Shown here: one piece after another, positions 6,686 to 11,921 of the stretch
Position numbering within the stretch: position 1 is the stretch's first letter
Layout: each line of letters begins with the position of its first letter
NCBI GenBank assembly: GCA_012522875.1
Contig: JAAYJP010000005.1
Location: 1 to 13,528 of the forward strand
Length of the DNA: 13,528 nt
Reading direction: 5' to 3'
From: Clostridiales bacterium
GTDB taxonomy: Bacteria > Bacillota > Clostridia > Christensenellales > Aristaeellaceae
Made by a program: the position numbers and the translations under genes
Notes under the pieces: model-generated
Told to the model about the DNA's origin: nothing
What the model saw: only the letters and a program-made list of their open reading frames with translations
Database searches by the model: none

Positions 6686-7231
6686 TCACATCTCCCGGTA
6701 GGCGGCGCGGGGGCCGCCGATGTATTTGGGCCGGGTGCGGGCGCAGAGGATATTGGCCCTGCCGATTTTGTCCAGGGTCAGCCGAACCGGCACCGCCACG
6801 GCTTTCAGGTGCATGCCAATGAGCGTGCCGCCAATGTCAAGGCCGGCGTCAGCCAAAACCTGCTCCACCGCCACCGGGTCCGCCATGTTCCCGTATACAG
6901 TTACTGCAAAGGCGCCGCCGGCATCCGGCTTTGGCACGGCGTTTACAATCTCCAGCCCAAACGCCCGGGCAGTTTCCCGCTCCACGATAAGGGCCCGGTT
7001 TAAGTGCTCGCAGCACTGCGCGGCCAGTCGGAGGCCCCGGGCCTTAAGCTGGGGGGCGATGCCCCGGTAGACGGCCTGGGCTGCCTTCAGGCTTGAGCCC
7101 TTTCCGATGCGCTGCCCCAGGATCTCGCTTGAGGAGCAGCCTATCACCAGCATCTGGCCGGGCTCAAGCCCCGCCTGCTCCAGAAGCTCAAGGGCGGCCT
7201 GGCGCGCCTGTTGCTCAATCAGCTCATACAT
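6686..7231 (-). CDS. ywlG: YwlG family protein (UPF0340, TIGR01440 type)
   Basis: A 181-residue cytosolic protein; B. subtilis YwlG has about the same length. Conserved stretches are visible: GCSSSEILGQRIGKGSS (31-47), LAAQCCEHLNRALIVER (69-85) with its Cys-Cys pair, and DIGGTLIGMHLKAVAVPVR (132-150) followed by ARTRPKYIGGPRAAY. The biochemical function of this family is not established to my knowledge. The ATG at 7231 matches the family length and has AAAGGA about ten bases upstream; a longer in-frame start at 7276 would begin upstream of the -10 box. It has its own TATAAT promoter and leads a two-gene unit with the PLP-binding protein. Confidence 0.92.
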   Translation of the reverse strand: MYELIEQQARQAALELLEQAGLEPGQMLVIGCSSSEILGQRIGKGSSLKAAQAVYRGIAPQLKARGLRLAAQCCEHLNRALIVERETARAFGLEIVNAVPKPDAGGAFAVTVYGNMADPVAVEQVLADAGLDIGGTLIGMHLKAVAVPVRLTLDKIGRANILCARTRPKYIGGPRAAYREM

Positions 7232-7255
7232 CGCTGTCCCATCCTTTCCAAACAT

Positions 7256-7283
7256 ATTATACGCTCCGCTGCCCAATACGCAA
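7256..7283 (-). promoter_or_regulatory. Promoter of the ywlG-yggS unit
   Basis: A perfect TATAAT (7256-7261, minus strand) lies 16 bases after TTGCGT (7278-7283), a weak -35 that overlaps the U-tract of the gapA terminator. The leader would be only about 18 bases long. Confidence 0.65.
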
Positions 7284-7306
7284 AAACCACCCCGGAGGGC
7301 GGTTTC
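7281..7306 (-). terminator. Rho-independent terminator after gapA
   Basis: On the minus strand AACCGCCC (7297-7304) pairs with GGGGTGGTT (7285-7293), with one G-U pair and a short loop, followed by TTTTTG (7281-7286). It lies about 35 bases after the gapA stop. Confidence 0.75.
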
Positions 7307-7338
7307 TGCGGCAGGGGCCTGCGGCCCTTTTCAGGCCG

Positions 7339-8364
7339 TCAGGCCTTATCCACCTTGGCCATGTAGCGGATCAGGTCCACCACCTTGGAGGAGTAGCCCC
7401 ATTCGTTGTCATACCAGGAGACGAGTTTTACAAAGGTATCATTGAGCATGATGCCGGCGGTGGCGTCAAAGATGGAGGTGCGGGGGTCGTGGATGAAATC
7501 GCTGGAGACCACCGCGTCCTCGGTGTAGCCGATGATGCCCTTCCATTCTTCGCTTTCAGAGGCGGCCTTCATGGTGGCCTTGATGTCCTCGTAGGTGGTG
7601 GGCGTATTGAGTACGCAGGTCAGGTCTACCACGGACACATCCACCGTGGGCACGCGCATGGACATGCCGGTCAATTTGCCCTTCAGCTCCGGAATCACCA
7701 CGCCAACAGCCTTGGCGGCGCCGGTGGAAGAGGGGATGATATTGGCGCTGGCAGCGCGGCCGCCGCGCCAGTCCTTCTTGGAGGGGCCATCCACCGTCTT
7801 CTGCGTGGCGGTGATGGAATGGATGGTGGTCATCAGGCCTTCCTTGATGCCGTATTTGTCGTTGATCACCTTGGCCAGGGGGGCCAGGGAGTTGGTGGTG
7901 CAGGAGGCGTTGGACACGATCACCATGTCCTTCTGATAGTTCTTGTGATTGACGCCCATGACGAACATGGGGGTTTCCTTGTCCTTGGCGGGCGCTGTGA
8001 TGATGACTTTCTTTGCGCCGCCCTTCAGGTGGGCGCTGGCCTTCTCGGTGGTGGTGAAAACGCCGGTGGCATCGGCGATGTACTCAGCACCGGTTTCAGA
8101 CCATGGAATCTCCTCAGGGTTCATGATGGCGTAGGTTTTGACCTTTTTACCGTTGATGGTCAGGGTGTTGTTTTCCTTATCCACGGAGACTTCGCCCTGG
8201 AAGCGGCCATGCACCGTGTCATACTTGATCATGTAGGCCATGTATTCCGCGTCGATGAACGGGTCGTTGATGGCGACCACCTGCACTTCATCCGGATGCT
8301 CCAACGCCGCGCCCAAAACCAGGCCGCCTATGCGTCCAAAGCCGTTGATACCAATCTTTACCAT
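7339..8364 (-). CDS. gapA: Glyceraldehyde-3-phosphate dehydrogenase, phosphorylating, NAD type
   Basis: A 341-residue glycolytic enzyme that oxidises glyceraldehyde 3-phosphate with phosphate to 1,3-bisphosphoglycerate in the cytosol as a homotetramer. Seen: the N-terminal Rossmann motif INGFGRIG (6-13), Asp34 in AINDPF (typical of NAD preference), the catalytic Cys155 in SNASCTTN, the partner His182, and the C-terminal WYDNEWGYS (317-325). Length is usual for the family (~330-340). The ATG at 8364 is preceded by AAGGAGG; an upstream in-frame ATG at 8409 lies in the untranslated leader without a ribosome binding site. It is transcribed alone, from a strong promoter at 8435-8463 to a terminator at 7281-7306; no pgk or tpi gene follows, unlike many Bacillota. 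Confidence 0.98.
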   Translation of the reverse strand: MVKIGINGFGRIGGLVLGAALEHPDEVQVVAINDPFIDAEYMAYMIKYDTVHGRFQGEVSVDKENNTLTINGKKVKTYAIMNPEEIPWSETGAEYIADATGVFTTTEKASAHLKGGAKKVIITAPAKDKETPMFVMGVNHKNYQKDMVIVSNASCTTNSLAPLAKVINDKYGIKEGLMTTIHSITATQKTVDGPSKKDWRGGRAASANIIPSSTGAAKAVGVVIPELKGKLTGMSMRVPTVDVSVVDLTCVLNTPTTYEDIKATMKAASESEEWKGIIGYTEDAVVSSDFIHDPRTSIFDATAGIMLNDTFVKLVSWYDNEWGYSSKVVDLIRYMAKVDKA

Positions 8365-8434
8365 GGTTTCCTCCTTAAATGTATCCGGGGAGTGCCCGGG
8401 AATGTACATGGGGATGCCTTTTCGGCCCTATGGG

Positions 8435-8463
8435 ATTATACCACCGAAACCTTCCTCCTGCAA
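8435..8463 (-). promoter_or_regulatory. gapA promoter
   Basis: TTGCAG (8458-8463) and a perfect TATAAT (8435-8440) are 17 bases apart on the minus strand, with a TGG extension before the -10. Transcription should begin near 8428, giving a leader of about 64 bases. Confidence 0.85.
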
Positions 8464-8471
8464 GGCGTTTT

Positions 8472-8485
8472 TGCCCGAGCGGGCA
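8472..8485. promoter_or_regulatory. Palindrome just upstream of the gapA -35
   Basis: TGCCCG and CGGGCA flank a two-base centre, forming a 14-bp perfect dyad nine bases upstream of the -35 hexamer. On the minus strand an A-run follows rather than a U-run, so it is not an rpsU terminator. It could be a regulator site; no factor can be named. Confidence 0.35.
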
Positions 8486-8530
8486 GAAAATGTCCCGAAA
8501 GGCGGCGGCGGCGTATCACCCGCTGCGCAA

Positions 8531-8557
8531 AAGAAAAAGCCCGCGTTCCCGCGGGCT
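8531..8557 (-). terminator. Rho-independent terminator after rpsU
   Basis: AGCCCGCG/CGCGGGCT (8538-8545 and 8550-8557) form a perfect 8-bp stem with loop of four bases, and the minus strand continues TTTTTCTTTT. It starts 14 bases after the rpsU stop. Confidence 0.92.
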
Positions 8558-8570
8558 CAGATAGCCGGAA

Positions 8571-8744
8571 TCAGTACTTGCGCTTCCGGGCGGCTTCCGC
8601 CTTCTTCTTGCGCTTCACGCTGGGCTTTTCATAATGCTCACGCTTGCGGACTTCCGCCAAAACGCCGGAACGGGCACACTGCCGCTTGAAGCGTTTCAGC
8701 GCGCTTTCCAGCGTTTCATTCTCTTTTACACGGATCTCAGACAC
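8571..8744 (-). CDS. rpsU: 30S ribosomal protein S21
   Basis: A 57-residue, very basic protein of the small ribosomal subunit, near the mRNA exit site where the message pairs with the 16S tail. The sequence starts MSEIRVKENETLESALKRFK and ends with a Lys/Arg-rich tail (KRKKKAEAARKRKY), matching S21 of Bacillota (56-58 residues). The start is GTG at 8742-8744, giving the canonical SEIRV N-terminus; a poly-G ribosome binding site (AAGGGGGGG) precedes it. An ATG two bases upstream opens only a three-codon frame. It has its own consensus promoter, a leader with a GNRA-loop hairpin, and its own terminator. Unlike many Bacillota no yqeY follows. Confidence 0.97.
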   Translation of the reverse strand: MSEIRVKENETLESALKRFKRQCARSGVLAEVRKREHYEKPSVKRKKKAEAARKRKY

Positions 8745-8779
8745 TCATTTCCCCCCCTTCGCTCATCTCGCCTGGCATA

Positions 8780-8795
8780 CGCCGTTTTCACGGCG
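8780..8795 (-). other. Hairpin in the rpsU leader
   Basis: On the minus strand CGCCGT-GAAA-ACGGCG is a perfect 6-bp stem capped by a GNRA tetraloop, within the ~60-base leader of rpsU. Ribosomal protein leaders often hold autoregulatory structures; whether this is one is unknown. Confidence 0.5.
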
Positions 8796-8812
8796 GATGG
8801 CGACCGTCGCTT

Positions 8813-8841
8813 ATTATAACCAATAGCGCCCAAAGCGTCAA
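8813..8841 (-). promoter_or_regulatory. rpsU promoter
   Basis: TTGACG (8836-8841) and perfect TATAAT (8813-8818) with a 17-base spacer on the minus strand. Transcription should begin near 8806, leaving a leader of about 62 bases. Confidence 0.9.
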
Positions 8842-8867
8842 CTGCGAAAAAAAGGCTTTCCCGGGGC

Positions 8868-8886
8868 AAAATGCAGCCCGCATTTT
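8868..8886. repeat. Intergenic hairpin I
   Basis: AAAATGC (8868-8874) and GCATTTT (8880-8886) flank AGCCC and form a 7-bp stem with a T after it on the plus strand. It lies upstream of both the rpsU and the MerR promoters, outside any expected transcript. Confidence 0.4.
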
Positions 8887-8896
8887 TCTGGCGCCT

Positions 8897-8914
8897 GGCA
8901 CGCCGAAGCGTGCC
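8897..8914. repeat. Intergenic hairpin II (UUCG loop on minus strand)
   Basis: GGCACGC (8897-8903) and GCGTGCC (8908-8914) are a perfect 7-bp stem. Read on the minus strand the loop is TTCG closed by C-G, the extra-stable cUUCGg tetraloop. AAAAA-GTG-TTTTT follows at 8919-8931. No gene or transcript explains it. Confidence 0.45.
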
Positions 8915-8947
8915 GGTGAAAAAGTGTTTTTACTCTCCCCAAAAGGG

Positions 8948-8978
8948 TTGACATTGACGTTGCGTCATGCTTTAGGAT
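8948..8978 (+). promoter_or_regulatory. MerR-type promoter with 19-bp spacer and central dyad
   Basis: Perfect TTGACA (8948-8953) and TAGGAT (8973-8978) are separated by 19 bases, the over-long spacing typical of promoters controlled by MerR-family activators. The spacer contains the dyad TGACG-TTG-CGTCA (8955-8967). The regulator gene starts directly downstream, so autoregulation is expected. Confidence 0.8.
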
Positions 8979-8996
8979 AAGGGCGGAGGTGAGGAA

Positions 8997-9761
8997 GTGG
9001 CTTATCATGTGAAGCAGCTGGCGGAGATTTCGGGCGTCACAGCCCGTACGCTCAGGTACTATGACCGCCTGGGCCTGCTCAGTCCGTCCGGAGTCCGCGA
9101 AAACGGCTACCGCTATTACGAGGCGAAGGAGGTGGACCGGCTGCAGCAGATTCTGGTTTTCCGGGAACTGGGCCTCCCGCTCATGGTGATTGGCGAAATT
9201 CTTGACGCGCCGGGTTTCGACCGCGGGAAAGCGTTGGAAGAGCACCTGCAGGCCTTGAGAGCAAAGCGCCGGAAACTGGACCAACTGATTGAAACCGTGA
9301 AGAAAACGATTGACAGCGAAAAAGGGGAAAGGGAAATGAGCGACAGGGAAAAGTTCGAGGGACTGAAAAAGCAGATGGTTGAAGACAACGAAAGGGCTTA
9401 CGGTGACGAAATCCGGCAGGCATACGGCCATGACATGGTTGATGCGGCCAACCTTAAACTGATGGATATGGATGAAAGCCGGCTGAGTGAAACTGAAACA
9501 CTCCGGGCGCGCTGCGAGGAAACACTCAAAAGGGCGATGAAAACCGGTGGGCCCGGGGGAGCCCTGGCCCAGGAGGCCTGCGCAATGCACCGGCAGTGGC
9601 TGATGCGTTATTGGCCGGAGGGGAGCTACTCAAAGGAAGCGCACAGGGGACTTGGGGAGATGTATGTATCCGACCTCCGCTTCACTTCCTATTACGATGC
9701 CATCGCACCGGGGATGGCGGCGTTTCTGCGGGACGCGCTGGACATCTACTGCGCCAACTGA
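8997..9761 (+). CDS. MerR-family regulator with TipAS-like ligand domain
   Basis: A 254-residue transcription factor. The N-terminal winged helix (VKQLAEISGVTARTLRYYDRLGLLSP, outline of residues 5-30, and NGYRYYEAKEVDRLQQI) is typical MerR; a dimerising coiled coil spans about 75-113; the C-terminal part (about 118-254) resembles the TipAS antibiotic-recognition domain of TipAL/Mta/SkgA, with HRQWL...YWPEGSYSKEAHRGLGEMYVSDLRFTSYYD in outline. Relatives bind peptide antibiotics or other drugs and remodel a 19-bp-spacer promoter, often activating their own gene and an efflux gene. The GTG start follows GGAGGT by six bases. No transporter is adjacent on this strand, so the target outside its own promoter is unknown. 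Its promoter fits autoregulation. Confidence 0.92.
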   Translation: MAYHVKQLAEISGVTARTLRYYDRLGLLSPSGVRENGYRYYEAKEVDRLQQILVFRELGLPLMVIGEILDAPGFDRGKALEEHLQALRAKRRKLDQLIETVKKTIDSEKGEREMSDREKFEGLKKQMVEDNERAYGDEIRQAYGHDMVDAANLKLMDMDESRLSETETLRARCEETLKRAMKTGGPGGALAQEACAMHRQWLMRYWPEGSYSKEAHRGLGEMYVSDLRFTSYYDAIAPGMAAFLRDALDIYCAN

Positions 9762-9779
9762 CTGTCCCGAGAAGAGAAG

Positions 9780-9817
9780 GCCCTCCCGGCGCTGAGCCGG
9801 GAGGGCTGCCTGTTTTC
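9780..9817. terminator. Shared terminator between convergent MerR and reductase genes
   Basis: GCCCTCCCGGC (9780-9790) and GCCGGGAGGGC (9796-9806) form a perfect 11-bp stem with a 5-base loop. On the plus strand TGCCTGTTTTC follows; on the minus strand CTTCTCTTCTC follows. The plus-strand direction is better supported, but the position in the 75-base convergent gap suggests use by both genes. Confidence 0.75.
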
Positions 9818-9836
9818 GGAGAGGATGCGTCAGCTA

Positions 9837-11714
9837 TCAGTTCTCGGGGATGAACGCGGGCATTTCGCCGGAGGATACGTAGTAGCCGGAGATGTAGCCC
9901 ATGCCGCAGGCATCGGCATCGGCGTTGGAGCCCAGCCGGTTGGTGCCGTGTACGCCGCCGGTGACCTCGCCCGCTGCATACAGGCCGGGGATGGGGTTGC
10001 CGTAGATGTCCCTGACATTTGTGTACTCGTCGATGACCAGGCCGCCCATGGTGTGATGCACGGAGGGGAACTGGCTCAGGGCGTAGTAGGGCCCATCCTC
10101 GATCTTGACCATGGTGCCGGTCATGACCTTGCCAAAATCATCATCCTTGCCCGCATCAATGAAGCCGTTGTGCTTCTCGATGGTGGCTTTCAGGTTTTCA
10201 GCCGTCACCTGGGGGAACTCTCCCTTGATGGCGTAGGCGTTGATGGCGCCGGCCAATTCTTCAAAGGTTTCGCCCTTGAGGATTCGGCCGGTTTTCAGGC
10301 CTGCTTCCAACTCCTCAGGTTTGGCAAAGCCCTTCACCACATCCCAGGTGAACACGGAGTAGGTTGACACGAAGCCGGAGTTGGCGGCAGCATTGGCGCA
10401 CACATCGCGGCGTTCTCCTTCGTTCACATAGCGGTTGCCCTGGTAGTCCACATAAACGATGCCGAAGGAGGGGCCGGTGAAGGGCCACACGGCATATTTG
10501 TCCAGTACGCCATTGTTGGCATCGGCAAAAGGATAACGCTGGATGTTGGACATCTGGGTGGTGTTGGCGCCGACGGCCTGGGCCAGGTAGATCCCTTCGC
10601 CGGTGGACACCGCGGGGTTATTGGTGGTGGGAATATCGCCGGACAGGTAGGGCACCTGGGTTTCACGCATGGGCACATTGGCGCCGAATCCGCCGGTGGC
10701 GAGAATAACGCCTTTTTCAGCCTTGATGGTCTTGTAGCCGTCCCTGGTGGCTGCCCGGATGCCCACCACGCGGTTGGCATCATCACGGGTGCGGAAAATT
10801 TCCACCATTTTGGTTTCCAGCTGGACATCGCAGTTGGTTCCTTCAAGGATCTTCAGCTGCAGGCTGGTGATATCGCTGCCCACCTGGTTTTCGGTGACGT
10901 AGGTGCGGTAACCATAGTGTCCGCCCGGACGGGCCAGGGTGTCGCGGATGACCAGGCCATTGTCCAGCAGCAGGTCAAAATAGAAAGGGGAGGCATGGAC
11001 CATATTCTCCACCAGCCTGGGCATGCTCATCAGATCGCCGCCCTTGAGGGTGTCCTCAATATGCTTTTCGGCGGTGTCGGGTACCAGATCAAATTTCTGC
11101 TGAAGCTCCGCCGCGCGCTTGGAGGTGTAGGCAGCGTATTGGCCGCCGTTGATGGCGCTGTTGCCGCCGGTGGTGGAGAGTTTCTCGATCAGCACGGTCC
11201 TGGCGCCGTTCCCAGCCGCGGCATAGCTGGCGGCCAGGCCGGCGAAACCGCCGCCCACCACAACGATATCATAGGTTTCATCCCACTTGTCAGGCATTTC
11301 GAAAGAGCCCATCACGGGATAGTAGCTTTCAGCGGCTGCGGGGGCCTCTTCCACGCTCTTTTCAAACTGGGCCACATCCACATTGGCCTTGGTGAGGGCG
11401 TCCTTCACCGCGGCGAGGATGCCTTCAGAAGTGCGGGTAGCACCGGCGATGGTATCCACCTGCAGGCTCTGGGCGGCAATGATTGCCTCAGGCAATTTCT
11501 CCAGTGCCGGCCAGCCGGGAGCGGTTTCCTGATGTTCAAGGACTTCAATCTTCTGGATGGCTGAGTCGCTGAGGGTGACTGCCACTTTCAGGCCTTCATA
11601 CATGCCTTTCCCTTCGCCTTCATAGGTGCCGGGCGGGAGTGTGGCAAAGGCGGTGAGGGACAGCAGCATCGTCATGGCGAGGGCCAGGGACAGCAGCCTT
11701 TTGGTCTTGGGCAT
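9837..11714 (-). CDS. Secreted FMN-binding/FAD fumarate-reductase-like flavoprotein
   Basis: A 625-residue predicted extracellular reductase. A Sec signal peptide (1-24, KTKRLLSL...LLSLTAFA) without lipobox is followed by an FMN_bind domain (~25-110) with the motif DTIAGAT (87-93), where Thr93 fits the ApbE-type covalent FMN site; the usual Ser/Thr three residues earlier is Ala90. The flavoprotein domain begins with the FAD motif GGGFAG (154-159) and carries counterparts of the fumarate reductase active site: His266, the Arg of NEGERRD (435-436), HHTMGG (553-558), and Arg593 in GTNRLGSNA. Such enzymes reduce fumarate, urocanate or other unsaturated acids using electrons passed to the covalent FMN outside the membrane; which acid is unknown. 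ATG 11714 is preceded by AAGGAGGT. The promoter holds an FNR-type box. No electron donor gene or apbE is nearby. Confidence 0.93.
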   Translation of the reverse strand: MPKTKRLLSLALAMTMLLSLTAFATLPPGTYEGEGKGMYEGLKVAVTLSDSAIQKIEVLEHQETAPGWPALEKLPEAIIAAQSLQVDTIAGATRTSEGILAAVKDALTKANVDVAQFEKSVEEAPAAAESYYPVMGSFEMPDKWDETYDIVVVGGGFAGLAASYAAAGNGARTVLIEKLSTTGGNSAINGGQYAAYTSKRAAELQQKFDLVPDTAEKHIEDTLKGGDLMSMPRLVENMVHASPFYFDLLLDNGLVIRDTLARPGGHYGYRTYVTENQVGSDITSLQLKILEGTNCDVQLETKMVEIFRTRDDANRVVGIRAATRDGYKTIKAEKGVILATGGFGANVPMRETQVPYLSGDIPTTNNPAVSTGEGIYLAQAVGANTTQMSNIQRYPFADANNGVLDKYAVWPFTGPSFGIVYVDYQGNRYVNEGERRDVCANAAANSGFVSTYSVFTWDVVKGFAKPEELEAGLKTGRILKGETFEELAGAINAYAIKGEFPQVTAENLKATIEKHNGFIDAGKDDDFGKVMTGTMVKIEDGPYYALSQFPSVHHTMGGLVIDEYTNVRDIYGNPIPGLYAAGEVTGGVHGTNRLGSNADADACGMGYISGYYVSSGEMPAFIPEN

Positions 11715-11748
11715 ACCAGGGGTACCTCCTTGTGCTTGTGATGCGCAT

Positions 11749-11777
11749 ATTTTACCCTTGATCGGGATCAAAATCAA
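11749..11777 (-). promoter_or_regulatory. Promoter of the secreted reductase
   Basis: TTGATT (11772-11777) and TAAAAT (11749-11754) are 17 bases apart on the minus strand. Transcription should start near 11742, leaving a leader of about 27 bases. Confidence 0.7.
11758..11771. promoter_or_regulatory. FNR/CRP-type operator in the promoter spacer
   Basis: TTGAT-CGGG-ATCAA is a perfect match to the FNR consensus TTGATNNNNATCAA. It lies entirely between the -35 and -10 of the reductase promoter (centre about -22), a position that favours repression rather than class II activation. Confidence 0.6.
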
Positions 11778-11849
11778 CCCCCGGGACATAATTAACCCAA
11801 TTTCATATCCATGCCCTTCGTCTTTTGCCAGGGCGCCGCAGAGCACGCT

Positions 11850-11870
11850 CTCCCTTCGTTGACAAGGGAG
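11850..11870. promoter_or_regulatory. Inverted repeat over the -35 of the FAD-dehydrogenase promoter
   Basis: CTCCCTT (11850-11856) and AAGGGAG (11864-11870) are perfect 7-bp arms with a 7-base centre that includes most of the TTGACA -35 box. A protein bound here should block the promoter. No T-tract follows, so a terminator is unlikely. Confidence 0.45.
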
Positions 11871-11888
11871 CCCGTCCTTACCTATAAT
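11859..11888 (+). promoter_or_regulatory. Promoter of the FAD-dehydrogenase/folA unit
   Basis: Perfect TTGACA (11859-11864) and perfect TATAAT (11883-11888) with an 18-base spacer; start expected near 11895. Confidence 0.88.
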
Positions 11889-11921
11889 TGGGCGTGGCTT
11901 AATGCATTCAAGGAGATAACC

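Noticed and set aside
8500..8512. GCC/GGC triplet run as a repeat element
   Set aside because: Only about four short units in a GC-rich leader; no evidence of a functional repeat.
7093..8634. 513-codon open frame on the plus strand
   Set aside because: It lies opposite gapA and ywlG and runs across their promoters and terminators. The His/Gly/Val-rich translation is typical of antisense frames in GC-rich genes.
8838..9590. 250-codon open frame on the minus strand
   Set aside because: It is antisense to the MerR regulator, which has a clear domain structure, promoter and ribosome binding site.
10917..11564. 215-codon plus-strand frame
   Set aside because: Antisense to the secreted reductase, whose signal peptide, FMN and FAD motifs establish the minus-strand frame.
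11715..11846. 44-residue N-terminal extension of the secreted reductase
   Set aside because: It would start upstream of the promoter and hide the signal peptide; the ATG at 11714 has AAGGAGGT at a normal distance.
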